64,000 nucleotides of DNA, taken from the NCBI RefSeq assembly GCF_000516985.1, contig NW_006917096.1:1411606-1475605 (forward strand). The letters run 5' to 3'. Below are positions 23,329 to 35,105 of the stretch, in pieces. The translations under genes and the position numbers were made by a program. Numbering within the stretch: the first letter of the stretch is position 1; every line of letters begins with the position of its first letter. The stretch comes from Pestalotiopsis fici W106-1. Taxonomy: Eukaryota > Ascomycota > Sordariomycetes > Amphisphaeriales > Sporocadaceae. Under the pieces are notes generated by a model. That model was given only the letters and a program-made list of their open reading frames with translations. It searched no databases and had not been told where the DNA came from.

Positions 23329-25557
23329 TCATGAATTGCGCAACGATGTGCTTCATGACTTTGCGTTTGGTTTGTTGTTCTCCATTTTCCTCTCAATTTA
23401 TACATCTCGAGACACGAACGGCGATTATGCCCTGTAGCTTGTATGCAACAGGTTGCACCAAGCGCTTGCACGTCCTCGGGGGACTCATTGGCCTGTGTTT
23501 GACAGGCCCCAAGGCGTTTTCTTTTTTTCATATATTTTTGTTTTTTTTTTTTGCTGCCGTGGCATGACATGGCGAGACTTTGCAAATTTTACGGAAACAA
23601 GACTGGCCTGGATTGGAAGACAAACTGGGCCTTCCAGTTTAAGCATGAGATCAGCTGATTTATGACGGCATCGAGAGGACTCAAGACAAAAAATCGGAGA
23701 CATTTCTTTCGGCTCACGAGATCGACATAGACAGACAAATTTGACACAAAGCATTGGGGTGTAATTCGATAGTTGAGGTGGAAAGGGGGATTGGCCCACC
23801 ATCGCTTGGGTATTGGAGAGTTTCTACTTGTACCATCAAGGCTCATTGGCCTTTTTCTCCTTGTTCACTTCTTTCATGAGAGTCACCACATGGTGCTGAG
23901 ATGATCTATTCTGTTTTTCACGACCCTATGGATGCGTTTTGAGAAAAAGAGGCATGGGGAAAGAAAAAGTTTGTGGCTGGTAGTCATAGCAGAAACTACT
24001 TCTTGTTGGCTTATAGCATTCATGACATAGGATCTGCTATTCAATGATATGTATTTAAATCATGCACTGTGTGATGATGCGACCAGATATGATTCGTGCT
24101 CTGCAGGCGAACCGGGAGAAGTAGTGTTGCGTGGGTCAGAGATGATCCATCACTCTGTCGGGTCAAGTGGAATGACTCGAGACCCTCATGGGATATGGCG
24201 AGCGTGCGAGATAGCAGCTCGATCTCAACGTTGTGGGCCAAGATTTGCATGCCGACAACCTTAGTTTGTACCTATATGGTAGTGTATACGTGAGTGTATG
24301 TATGTACATCAGTTAGACGACGGATCTACCCGCACACTCTTGGGGATGGTCAGTTGTGATAAGTGGATCACCATCCACCTCCAGAAGCAGGGATCGGCTG
24401 TGCAATGAGGGTTCCCCCGGAGGAGGTGGGATGAGCATTGAGCCCTGATACTACAGCGAGCGGCCCCGCCGGGAATAGCAGGGTAGTAGTAGTAATAAAA
24501 TATGGCTATTATGTCGTTGGGGGGGAAGTTTTGAAGAATTGGGTGCGTCATCTAGTGGTGTAATCTTGGTGGAGTGATGATTGTGATGAGTCGATGATTT
24601 TTCTTGCTTACATATCGTATGATTTCTGTAATTTTTCTTTTCTCAATCTTTTTCCCTGTGGCATGGACCCGAGAATGATAAGTCTTCATGACCAATCGTC
24701 GTGCTGGAAACTTGATTCTATGCGCGGGAATTATGTCATTCCGCTTCAAAATGGACTGTTTTGCTATGGAGCATGCGCTGTTTTGTCCTTCATGTATTTT
24801 TTAATGTGCCGAATTCCCCTGTAGGCGAGAGACATGGATTGGTAGATACATCAAGCTTGGGGAGAGCCCTGGACATATGGAGCAGGCGAGGCTCTTCCCA
24901 TTCCCTTTGATGCGATTTGCCCAACGGATTGTTACACTACCGGTGTTGTATGACTTGGAGTTGCATGAGACAATCACTACCTGCCGGCAATCACATTCTA
25001 CATCACTTGGCGCCCTGTCGGGATCATACACCAATAGTGGCATATTCAAACAAATTTGTAAATTATACTCGAATGCATCAATATGTTGCTTAGAAATCCG
25101 TACAATATACTATTTCGAGTAGCATCCAGTCCACTTGTGCATCAAACCCAGTATGCGCCCGCAATCTCAACGCCCATCTGCGCCTATACCAGATGATAAG
25201 CAAATAAATCTTGGGGAAACATTCTGGCGGAGAGGTGGTGATAGCTAAAAGCAATGGTTTCATTCGCTGAGCATGCCAGGCATCGAGTCGTCCCTTCGAA
25301 TCCCCCCCCCCTTTTTTTTTTCTTCAGGTTTACCTTTACATGACTACCTAGCAAGGCAGCCAATCCCTTGGGTTGATACTAAGCAGAGAATGATCTCTGA
25401 GCAATCTTGAAAGGTCACTTGTCCTCCATCGTTCCCAACTTTGAACCAATACAGCCAGCCATAATCAAAAAGTTGATTCTTATCCTCTCCATCAACCTGG
25501 ATTTCCAGCTCTAGAGCGACTTTGATCATCGCCTTCCATCACGCGAGCGTGACACGT
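23329..25557. other. Convergent intergenic region
   Basis: It holds the 3' ends of the PSP1-domain gene and the metallo-beta-lactamase gene. No gene was recognised. T-rich stretches occur at 23516-23556, and a C10T10 tract lies at 25302. Confidence 0.55.
25302..25321. repeat. C10T10 homopyrimidine tract
   Basis: Ten C followed directly by ten T on the plus strand, 240 bases past the stop of the minus-strand hydrolase gene. Such tracts are prone to slippage and sequencing error. Confidence 0.9.
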
Positions 25558-26412
25558 TCAGCCACTCGGCCGATACACCTCCTTGACTTGTAGCCGCCGT
25601 ACCGAGTCAAACTCGTGCGACGGAAGCACAACGACGCTGCGCGACCGACAAAACTCCTTGATCTTTCTCTGCGACTCGAGCGCCAGGTACGGATCCGAGT
25701 TGACTCCGTCCGTCTGCTCCTTGTCGAGAAACGCCTGGCTGTACGCCGCGTCGCCGACGAGAAAATACGTCACGTCGTCGTCCACAATGATGAGGGAAAT
25801 GTGGCCCGGCACGTGTCCCGGCGTGTCGACGGCCAGGATCGTGCCGTCCTGGGTCACGGGGTAGCTGTGCGCCCAGGGCCCAATGGCCGGGCCGGTGGGC
25901 TCGAGCAGGGTCGGGCGGAAGCCCTTGGGCCACGCCGCTGGGTTGGCGCCCTCCATGGCCGCGTGCATCGGTTTCTCGCCAAACGCGGACCAGTGGCTGT
26001 GGCTGACGCAGACGTCGGTCTTGCCGTGGACGTCGGGCAGGCCGCCGGCGTGGTCGCTGTGCAAGTGAGAAATGATGGCGGCCTTGATGTCCGTGTCCGG
26101 ATCAATTCCCTGGGCCCGAAGCTGCGTGCCGAGACCTTGCTCGGGCTTGATATCCATCGAGACGAAACGGTGGCCGAGCTGCCACCACGGATAATAACCC
26201 GCATCTAGACATCTGGGCGTCTCGCCCAAGTCGAAGAGGAAATTCCCCTCTGGATGCTTGATGAGAAAAGCATAAATTGGAATCGGGTGGGTATATTTTC
26301 GATCAGTCACGAATCGAAGACGGCGGAGAAGGACATTGCCCGGAGGTTGAGTCCAACCGTTTTGACGAATACGAATAGTACCCGTCTCGATAATGTGAAT
26401 GTTGATAGGCAT
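25558..26412 (-). CDS. Metallo-beta-lactamase-fold hydrolase, lactonase-like
   Basis: An intronless 284 aa enzyme of the metallo-beta-lactamase superfamily, of the general type that includes N-acyl homoserine lactonases. The dinuclear metal site is complete: H116-x-H118-x-D120-H121 in SHLHSDHAGG, a later His in DTPGHVPGHISL (H200 or H204), D221 in LVGDAAY and H266 in LPSHEFD. The N-terminus has an edge-strand layout (INIHIIETGTIRI) without a signal peptide, so it is probably cytosolic. The substrate is unknown: lactonase is one possibility, other ester or thioester hydrolases are equally compatible. It is followed upstream by NFU1 on the same strand with a 560 bp gap, so it is not clearly co-regulated. 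GC-rich codon use resembles the neighbouring genes. Confidence 0.85.
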   Translation of the reverse strand: MPINIHIIETGTIRIRQNGWTQPPGNVLLRRLRFVTDRKYTHPIPIYAFLIKHPEGNFLFDLGETPRCLDAGYYPWWQLGHRFVSMDIKPEQGLGTQLRAQGIDPDTDIKAAIISHLHSDHAGGLPDVHGKTDVCVSHSHWSAFGEKPMHAAMEGANPAAWPKGFRPTLLEPTGPAIGPWAHSYPVTQDGTILAVDTPGHVPGHISLIIVDDDVTYFLVGDAAYSQAFLDKEQTDGVNSDPYLALESQRKIKEFCRSRSVVVLPSHEFDSVRRLQVKEVYRPSG

Positions 26413-26974
26413 GGTGTCTGCAAAATTGAGACCAATGCTCCAGAAGACCTACGAGAAACCCATTTGTGCCAAGAAGCAAGCATATATGCGCGTGCAGAAG
26501 AGCAGTGTCGTTTTGCCTTCCGTCCCGGAAAGACACCAGCTGAAGTGTGGAGTTGGCGAGACCGGGCTTTTTCACAATCCGACGGAGACGGAGAGACAGG
26601 GTCTTGCATCCCACCCACCAACGGAGTGATACAAGGTTCAGCTGATAATAGACTGGCTTCATCCGGGGATCAGGGGTCTTTTGGGATTATTGAATCTATT
26701 ATCCATAGTCATTTTGGACTATCGTGTTGCATCCTGGAAGCAAAACATCTCCCAACTGTATCAGTCGCATTGCTTCTAGTCGCGCCCACGAGCAGCACAC
26801 ACGCGGCGGAGGCTCAGGGCTCGTTGAAGGTCATGAATGTCTATTATACAAAAAGATACGAGGTAGAAAGTCGTCCTGAAATCGCTGAACAATACACACT
26901 GTTGATATGTTCTATAGTCGTACACGAAGGTGCTGCACCAAATATTATACTAGTAAAGGCGCGGTCGACATAGC

Positions 26975-27995
26975 TCATGCGACTGCAGAGTCAATTTGCC
27001 CCTTGCCCATGGCTGATGGCGCAGCATCAGGACCTTTTTGAGCCCGGAGCTTTTCCTCAAACTTTTCAAACTCGGCCAAGGCAATTTCTTCTTCTGGATC
27101 GGTGACCTGGTTCACGCCCTTGACTTCCTCAATCTGTAGATCAGGTCAGCGACGGTTACGACAGGTGTATCTTGATGAGGCTGGAACTTACATAATGCAT
27201 CAACATGCCTTCAATACCATTCTTTAGTGTAACAGTGCTCGAATCGCACGTCCGGCAAGCACCCCTCAGCTTCAGATTCACATAGCCGTCATCGGTAAAG
27301 CCTTTGAATTCAATATCACCGCCATCTTCCTGAATGGCAGGTCGTATCCGTGTCTCGAGGAGCTCCTTGATCATGCCCACGACTTCCGAGTCGTTCTCGT
27401 CATAAGCCAGACTGTCGAGCTCCTCTGCAACCTCCTGGCCGTCCGCGGAAGCTTCCTTCTTGCTAATCGTGACAATGGGCTGGCCCGAGGTGATGGCTTC
27501 GGTAATGTGGCTAAAGATTTCGGGGCGAATGTGAGCCCAGTTGGCGTCGGCGGACTTGGTAACGGTGATGAAGTCGGTACCGTAAAAGACAGAGGTGACG
27601 CCGTCAATGTTCATCAGCTGGGCGGCGAGGGGCGATGGGTGCGGTGGCGCGATCGTGCTCCGCGGGTTCATATACTCGACAAAGGGCGTCGTAATGTCCT
27701 CGGGGAGCACCCGGTGGTTCGGCAGGAACTTGAGCGCATCCGGGTTCGGCGTGCCCTCGGTCTGAATAAAGATGCTGCGGGCGCCGCGCGGCGCTCTAAA
27801 GGACGATGGCGTCGTAGATGTTGCGCTGAGAAGGGCAGGCCGCGACGTCGCCGAAGCAATGCCAGCTGCCCTTGAGCTTGTGTGTGCTTTGCGCGCGGCG
27901 ATTTGATATCCTCGGCATGCCGTCGGCCGTGCTTGGCGAGCTGTGGAGGAGAGGAAGGTGGCGGCGGGCCGGATTAACCGACTGGACGCAGGCAT
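26975..27995 (-). CDS. NFU1: Mitochondrial iron-sulfur scaffold protein NFU1
   Basis: NFU1 receives Fe-S clusters in mitochondria and delivers [4Fe-4S] to lipoyl synthase and succinate dehydrogenase. Two exons (27995-27192 and 27133-26975, 58 bp intron) give 320 aa. The first 70 residues are Arg/Ala/Ser-rich without acidic residues, a likely mitochondrial presequence. The Nfu N-terminal domain begins at FIQTEGTPNPDALKFLP (about 76-92). The C-terminal NifU domain (about 205-275) carries the cluster-binding pair C247-x2-C250 in GACRTCDSS. Exon 2 adds IEEVKGVNQV, then a charged tail ending IDSAVA. The first ATG gives the presequence and is preferred. Confidence 0.93.
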
Positions 27996-29332
27996 TGTGC
28001 TATGTGGTGAGGATACAGACGAAGAGAAACGAAAAGGTTCAATCGGTGAGCGCCCTTTTTGAATAGGAATGCAACAGTCGATATGGTTACGACGGGTAGT
28101 ACGGTTGTTGGTTGTTGGTAGTTGGTTTGCGATTCGTCAAAGAAAAAGAGTTCGAGTGCTTTCCAACAGTGGTATTATTTGTTAGAGCTTTGGCCGCCCC
28201 CGGTTATGTATGACTGACGTCTTTCCTTATGGGGGGCCGATATCGATAAGGCGTGAAAAAAAGTTGCCGCTGCTTAGCAATCCGCGATTCCGCCCAACAG
28301 CAAGGCGCAAATTCCATCGCCTGCAACTTTATTCGTCAGATGCCTGATGCCCGTTTTCAGTTGCTCCACCCAGAGTCGGCAACAATAATTTTTCCCTCCT
28401 AGCAGCAAAGAAAGATATTTGCGGGACCTTTTATTTTTACCATATCAACTTTGCCAACAGGTCGAGTCCTGGAATATAAGATCGAATCCACCAAAGGAAG
28501 GATCAGACAGACATACGGACATTCATTCACTCATTCATCCAAAACCAACATAAACTGACCAACGTAAGTTTGCAGCTCCGTCTACAAGGATATATCGCTT
28601 CAAAAATCAAATCACCAACAAATAAGTCAAGTAGACCTATGTATAGCCTGGCATTGCTGGAACAAAAACACAAGTAGTGTTCAACATAAGTGTGCAGCCA
28701 CGTATTCTATAGCCAGACAATGTATATACTCATGTTTCGAATCCGCTTGCTGTTGCGCCCCCTCGAGTACAAGTCTGATGTCATGTTAGAGATCTGGAGA
28801 GAGAAACACCAATTTACAATCGTTTGTTTGCACGTTTGCGTTGGGTTCAAAACATTTGGAGGAACTTTGTCAAACTTCTGGGAAGAAATCACATCTACGG
28901 TGCATTCACTTATTCGGTCCATTAGCCAACCACATCAACTCTGGGACGACTGTTGCTAAACACCTCGGTCATTTCCCGACACATCTCAGCATCATCTCAT
29001 TGAGGTTGAGCTCTTGTGAATCATCACCCTCTGGCATCCCTCTTCAGCATTTGCCTGAGTTGGGCATCCACTGTTCGAGCTGTTACGCGGAGGTAGACGC
29101 GTACTAGACAGGTTTCGATATTTAAGGAACTCGCACAGCAACGAGCCTCCCTGTTTCGAAACCATCCGACATCCAGGGCAGCAAACCTCAAAACCTGCAT
29201 CCTTTGACAGAACCCTTCTTTGGCGACATAGGATACCCCATCGTCCAAGAGGCAACAAACTTCTATTGGCCAACGCGTTCCTTTGATTCATTCATTCTCC
29301 ATTGCCGCGGGACGGGAATTTTTACACACAAC
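27996..29332. other. Divergent intergenic region between NFU1 and the HIT-finger gene
   Basis: This 1.3 kb should contain both promoters. An inverted CCAAT box (ATTGG, 29266-29270) lies 65 bases before the HIT-finger start. A GTAAGT at 28565 follows a leader-like ACC/CATTCA-rich stretch, so a 5' UTR intron or a noncoding transcript is possible; I cannot define its end. No gene was recognised. Confidence 0.5.
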
Positions 29333-29988
29333 ATGGCTCCCATAGCACCTGCAGATCGAGTGTGCATTAGCTGCCAGACAGAGGATGGAAAATACAAATG
29401 TCCCCGCTGCATGAAATACACGTAAGTATTCCTGGTCACAGATCTCCATGACATTTTTGATGCTCATCAGCGGCCGTGTGTAGATGCTCTCTCGCTTGCA
29501 GCAAAAAGCACAAGGAGGAACACCCGGCCGAGGAGGACAAGCCAAAGCCTACCCCTGCCGATTCAGCCACGGGAGACAGCTCATCCAGTGGAGAACAACA
29601 GCCCGACGAATTTAACAAGCTCTTTGCAAAGTATCCAGCGCTGGCCAGCTACCTCAACCAGATTGCCGACTCGACCGAGCCGCCGTCCAACGACCCCGAG
29701 GGGGGCGACAACGGCGATGCTGGCGGTGGTGGCGGCGGCAGCAAGTTTAGTAGTCACCCGCGCAAGAAGCCGCGCCACAACAAGCCCTGGACCCGCGAGG
29801 TCGGCTTGCAGAATGGCCTGCACAAGCTGCGCCAGCTGCGCGACCAGGACACCACGGGCGCGCTCAAGGAGTTTGGCGAGCTCGTGCTCATGATCAACGC
29901 CCAAAAGGCCCAGGAGGAAGCCCGCAAGGTCGAGGCTCAGAGAGATGCCGAGCTCATCGGTCAGTTGATTCGCGAGGAGCGCGACTAG
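29333..29988 (+). CDS. HIT-type zinc finger protein, Hit1/ZNHIT3-like
   Basis: A small nuclear protein with an N-terminal HIT zinc finger, probably acting in box C/D snoRNP assembly with Rsa1 as Hit1 does in yeast. Two exons (29333-29421 and 29484-29988) give 197 aa. The zinc ligands are C11-x2-C14, C23-x2-C26, C31-x3-C35, H39-x3-H43, and the intron falls inside the finger at T30. An acidic, Pro-rich linker and a Gly run (GDAGGGGGGSK) follow. The C-terminal half has helical segments (LQNGLHKLRQLRDQD, ELIGQLIREERD). The start is the ATG just before APADRVCISC; an in-frame ATG further upstream would add 43 residues unlike the family. Hit1 orthology is inferred from length and finger position. 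Confidence 0.82.
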
Positions 29989-30524
29989 GACAAGCGATTC
30001 TCTCGCTTTTTCGACTGAAAACCCCCGACTTTTTGACGCTTGGAGGGGGTTTGTATACTGAAAGAAACGGGCTGCTGCATTTGCATAAAGAAACTGGGAA
30101 TGTTTGTGAGTTGGAGTTGGAACTCCCATTGGATGATGGATGTACCATATTGGCCTTGCGCATAATTCCTTTACGACGGCCTTTGGATTGCATTGATTGC
30201 CATGATTCACCATCATAAGGGGCACAATCCACGTGAGTATTGCTTGCATACCTAAAACATGGAGTGGTAAATTGACTAATTGCTTCCAAGTGTAGCACGC
30301 TCACCCCAATGTGTTGATTTGCCATGGCCTTGCAACAATATTACGACTGGTGTTCGGGCGTTGGACTTGGTGTCTCAAGCCAACCATGTGTCAGAATTGA
30401 TGGAGACACGGAAAGTACACAGAGACAATGAAAAGAATAATGGTGGATCATTGGACACACAAAAAAAAATTGTTCGTCTTGTTTGATTAACATTATCTCG
30501 TGACTACGTATACATATAACATTT
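29989..30524. other. Convergent intergenic region
   Basis: It holds the 3' ends of two converging genes. Nothing else was recognised. Confidence 0.6.
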
Positions 30525-31763
30525 TTAAGCAGCATGGATGGCAGCCGCGTGCCTCCGAAACTTTGTCCAGATGCCTCGTTTTACAGGTTTTGGCACAATG
30601 GCGTCGACCCTTTCGGCCAGGTCGCTCGATGTGTTGTGGTGGTGATGCTCCCGCGGCTGCTCGTGGCCGAGCTTGCCCAGCTTGTCCTTGAGGCCCCAGA
30701 GGGAGTCGGCCCGCTTGAGCAGCGGGCTGCGCAGACCGCGCCTCTTGTCGTCGGTCTCGTCGCTCTGCGTCCAGTCGACCATGCGGTGCTCGTGGGCGGC
30801 GGCGGCGGCCTGGGAGTCCTGGCGCGCGAGCTCGTCCGACTCGCCCGTCTTGACCGGGTGCAGCAGGTCGTGGTGTTGCAGTGACCAGCGCAGGCTAAAG
30901 CGCTTGTTGGCAGTGCTCTCGTTTGGTATCGTGTATCTCTGGGTGGCAGGCGGCTGCTGCCGCGACGATATTGTGTCGTCGGCCCGCGTCTCTTCAATGG
31001 CGCCGCTGTTTTGGAATTGGTTTCGCGAGCGCAGCTTTTCGCGCTCGCTCTGGACCTTGCGCAGTGCCCGCGCGCCCGCAAGCGTCTTGCTACTGTCGAG
31101 CGCCGGCCCCTCGGTGTGTACCCGTAATGCCTCGTGCGAGAGCTCGTGAATTTTGCGGTCCTTGCCTACTTTGGCTTGCATTGGTGTCGCTGTGCGCGCA
31201 AACTGCAGCGCGGCCTCTTGAGGTACATATGGCGCCGGCGATTGTTGCTTCTGCTCGCTTCCTACACCTGCCACCGTCCTGTTATTGCTGTTGTTTGAAC
31301 CGGCCCTTGTCCGCTGTGTCTCCTGCGTCGTCCTCCTTGACGACGAGGTCGAGGGATCTTCTGAGCTTTTCCTCATCGAGTCTCTAATCATACCGAGGGA
31401 CTCTGGCGCCTTGACTGATGTGCCACGCACAACCGTCGGCTTCCAACTCCTGCTGGCAGATTGACGTCTGGCCGCCGCGGCGGCAGCGGCAGCAGCAGCT
31501 TCTTCCTCCTCCTCCTCGGCGGCGCGCTGAGTCGCCTCCTCAATCATGGCCAGCAGCTTCCTCTCCTTTTGGCGCTCCTGCTGCGACAGCACCATGTAGA
31601 GCCGTTTCCGCAGCTCATCAGCGTCGACGGGCTGGGAGCATTGTTGGCGCGGCCGCTTGCCCGTCGCCTTTTGGCCCACGGCCCATAGGACGTCCTTGAT
31701 GCCGGGCCCCGCGGCTTGTCGCCGTGCCATCTCCTCTGGCGGAATAGCCATTCCGAGCTGCAT
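30525..31763 (-). CDS. Uncharacterised low-complexity protein
   Basis: A 412 aa intronless protein that I do not recognise. The N-terminus is conserved-looking (MQLGMAIPPEEMARRQAAGP), then a charged helix (KRLYMVLSQQERQKERKLLAMIEEATQ) runs into six Glu and a run of ten Ala coded by mixed GCN codons. Residues 120-330 are disordered (Ser, Arg, Gln, Thr), with RFSLRWSL and WGLKDKLGKLGHE as possible short motifs. The end is basic (KPVKRGIWTKFRRHAAAIHAA). The frame is open 188 codons further upstream, but that part is T-rich and unlike protein, so the internal ATG was chosen. A cytoskeletal or nuclear coiled-coil role would be a guess. Confidence 0.65.
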   Translation of the reverse strand: MQLGMAIPPEEMARRQAAGPGIKDVLWAVGQKATGKRPRQQCSQPVDADELRKRLYMVLSQQERQKERKLLAMIEEATQRAAEEEEEEAAAAAAAAAARRQSASRSWKPTVVRGTSVKAPESLGMIRDSMRKSSEDPSTSSSRRTTQETQRTRAGSNNSNNRTVAGVGSEQKQQSPAPYVPQEAALQFARTATPMQAKVGKDRKIHELSHEALRVHTEGPALDSSKTLAGARALRKVQSEREKLRSRNQFQNSGAIEETRADDTISSRQQPPATQRYTIPNESTANKRFSLRWSLQHHDLLHPVKTGESDELARQDSQAAAAAHEHRMVDWTQSDETDDKRRGLRSPLLKRADSLWGLKDKLGKLGHEQPREHHHHNTSSDLAERVDAIVPKPVKRGIWTKFRRHAAAIHAA

Positions 31764-33255
31764 TTTGGCGTAAAGTTGTCTTGTGTGTATGTGGGGGGTG
31801 TTCTTTTTTTTTTTTCTTGAGTATTTGCGGATTCTTGTATCAAGAGTTTCTCTAGTTAGATAAACGAATCTCTTGACATGAGAGCATAGACATATATCTC
31901 TTGTTGGTTGGTCGCAAAATTGATAGTCTACACAGCAACCGTCACACTCTCGGGTAAACAAGAATGCTATAGTGTCTCGTCTCGTCTCCGTTGCCGGTAA
32001 CAACAAACAAAATAACCGCGTTGATCCGTGAGGAATGCCGCACTGGCTGTCTCGGCGGGTATTTATGTTGTACGTAGTGCCTGTAGTCTTTCTTTCTTTT
32101 CCGAGACAAAAACGATTTCGCCCAAACACGGGAGGCCGTGACGAGTCAGTGTTATGCAAGTAATTCCGCGAGCCGTGTTTTGCAAATAAGCAACGACAAC
32201 CTCTTCCTTTTTTTGGTTTCTTTACTCGTTCGCAAGAGAGCAAAAGAGGAAAACGAATTATAATAGGTCTGAGTAAAAACTTATTCTTGGGGTGAAAAAG
32301 ACGAATAAAGTTTTTCAGGAGAGTCAATGAGGAAGAGAAAAAAGTAGGAGGTCGATATTTCTTGTTTGTGCCGCGGGCGTTCCCGCTACTTTAAAGTAAG
32401 TCGGTAGATTGACTGACCATACAAACACACAATGTTAGATTCATGGGTACGTAACCAGGGGAAGGGAAGACCCGACATATACTAGAAAGAAGTAGAATAG
32501 GGAATAGATCGATTTTTTCCCCCTTCTTTCTTTCTGGTTTTCCCTGGTCACAAGGTTGGTTTGATTGGGGCGCAAAATGGCGTTGAAAGATGGGGAGACG
32601 GTCACACGACTCGGTGGTGGTCCTGCTTCTTTTCCTATTGCATAGGCAGATCGAATACCTTTTCTGGGATCGGGTGCGGGCCTTTCGACCTTTTTTTTTC
32701 TGCTGCAGGGGGGGTTACCGAAAAAACGCACGATGCTTGTCCCGGTCTGGGGTTAACCATTCTACAAATGGCAGAATTAGAGGGAGGGTTACGTGCGTGA
32801 GGCGCAAAGGCGGTTTGTTTGTTGGTGAATAATTGGATGGATGGGTGGAGAATTAATGTATCATAGTAAGAGGTATCTCCTTCTGCTTTTCTCCATTCCT
32901 CCTCCTTGCTTGTCTTTTCCCTTCCCTCTGTCTGCTCTGTTCTGTGGCCCTTTCTTCTCAGGTGTGAATGAATGTCGGTGCTCGCGAGCTCGGCCTCATA
33001 TCGCACGACAATTCTTTGCATCGGGGGTGGACTGGACAGTGGAAACTGCGCTTCGGTTGTTTTTTTCTTTCGGGTCTAGGCTCAACAGGGGTGCATACAG
33101 ACCTGCATTTGCATAGAGGCGTTCTGCTAGCTCTTCTTGGCGGGTGGAGGGATAAATAGTCTAATAATCAATGCCTGAGGGTCAGGTAGAGGAGGTCTGG
33201 TAATGTAGGTTAAATGGAATGTACCCGTAGCCCAGGTAAGAGATTGACATCCATC

Positions 33256-33273
33256 CACACACACACACACACA
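33256..33273. repeat. (CA)9 dinucleotide repeat
   Basis: Nine CA units in a row in intergenic DNA. Confidence 0.9.
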
Positions 33274-35077
33274 ATGACTGTTGAACCCACCAATTCAGTG
33301 TGATCCGGCTCTTGTGTTTTTTTTTTCTTCTTCTCTATCTTGTCATTAGAATGAGAGTTCTCTTTGGAATGGGCATGGACCTAGCAAGCTGTGCTTATAT
33401 TAATTCAGGTACCTGACGTTCTTGACTAGTGCTACAAGATAGCCTTTGTACGCTGTAGATCTTTAGCTTCCCCAGCCATTCTCAGTCTGTCGCACGATTG
33501 CCCATATATCAATATACTCTCCGTTGAAAAGCATGATGCGAAAGTTTGAATTCCGGGGACTATTGCGCTCCTCTGTTCATACAGACTTTATCGGTCGCCC
33601 TGCCTGTCTTGCATTGCACTCCGAGGAATACGGATGCCGTGCCCCTCTCGTTATGCCGTTCTGAATGCTTCTCAGTGTCTACTATCTACCATTTCTACCT
33701 ACATACTGATATGTGTACATCCAATTATTAGGTACATTACTTACATTACATAGTATAGGCAGTGTGTGTCTGTGTGGCTACCTACAGTACACACCTAGCA
33801 GCAGCAGCACTAACCTAGTCATCTAGACCTCTTTACCCCATCTGTAGTCGTGGTCACATCAGGTGCCGGTCGAGCGTGGAGCAATGAGAATGCCGTATTC
33901 TTTTGCATTGGGTCCTGGGGACATATGCACTACGACCCTTTTGACTGCTGAACGACATGGCCGAGAGGTATTCAAGACGGCACACAATTGGTCGATGGCA
34001 CATTGAACTTTTTATTGCCTCGTATTGGTGGCATACCATTACCCTTTGCTAGGACGGTACAAGTAAACGCCCAAACTAGACCATGGCTGAGAATTCCCAG
34101 TATTGATTGAAATGGACCCTTTTTTTTTTTTTTCTCCCCCTTCTCCCTCCCAAAAACACTTTTTTGTGGCTTGCAAGCCAGTTCACATGATGAGAAACCA
34201 GAATGGGCCGACGGTTGACGGGCGCAGCGCCTCTTTTCCTTCTCTGTGCTCCGTCATCTCACCGATCGATCTTGCGTCCAAGGCCCTTTTCGGTGCGACC
34301 AAGGATGCAATGCGGCGCGGTGCGCAGGACAATATCACAAAGGGGGCTCTCCCGCATGCAGGACCTGTACACTACAGACAGTTTGACAGACTTTTTAGGG
34401 GAGGGGGAAGACCCTAATTGTGTAGTGTACGTATGTCGTGTAGCCTTACTATTGTTGCTTACTTCACTTATTATAGCGGCCGCGCGAAACAACCAAGCGG
34501 GTGGATGTGAATGCCCCCTCTCATCCTCTTTCCCCTGTGACGCAAACTTGGGATATTCAGCGCAGATTGTTTGCATGACTAGATGAACTAATGACCTATG
34601 AAATCACCGCGCTCTTTCGAGGGAACCAAGGAAAACATTGAACGTCTTGGTTAGCGGCGTCCAGGGAACGCCTCACAACGGTTCTGCGGTGAGCCTGAAA
34701 AAAGCATGGGCTTGATGGGCTGGCAAATCAATCAAACGCTGCCGCTCGGGTGCTAGCTTGATATAAGTTGAAGGCCGGGCTGGGCTCGGGTCACGCGCAA
34801 GGGGCAACACAAATCCTTTTTTTACATAGTACCTAGGCACAGACAATGACAACAATGATGTCTCCCTCCCCCTCGGATGCGCTCCGGATCGTGGGTTGCT
34901 AAACTAGATAACTTCGAGGTTAGAAGATGGTCCTTTGAGACGCACGCTATGATGGCAGGTGATGCCTTTCTTCTCAAAACTGCATGAATTCGATTGCCCG
35001 AAACCATGGGAAAAATGATGCTTGACCGCTCTCCTCTTTCCACACTCAGTTAGATGAAAGTCGATCGATTCAAAATG

Positions 35078-35105
35078 TCGACGACGACGACGACGACAAC
35101 GACGA
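35078..35105. repeat. (GAC)n trinucleotide repeat
   Basis: About nine units of the CGA/GAC type with one interruption, in intergenic DNA. Confidence 0.85.

Noticed and set aside
26254..26973. Plus-strand frame of 239 codons overlapping the hydrolase start
   Set aside because: Antisense shadow of the hydrolase gene and its upstream region; no family features.
28565..29332. Possible noncoding transcript starting near GTAAGT at 28565
   Set aside because: Only a donor-like signal; no acceptor or end could be assigned.
31764..32327. In-frame N-terminal extension of the low-complexity protein
   Set aside because: Composition unlike protein, T-rich promoter-like DNA; the internal Met has the conserved-looking start.
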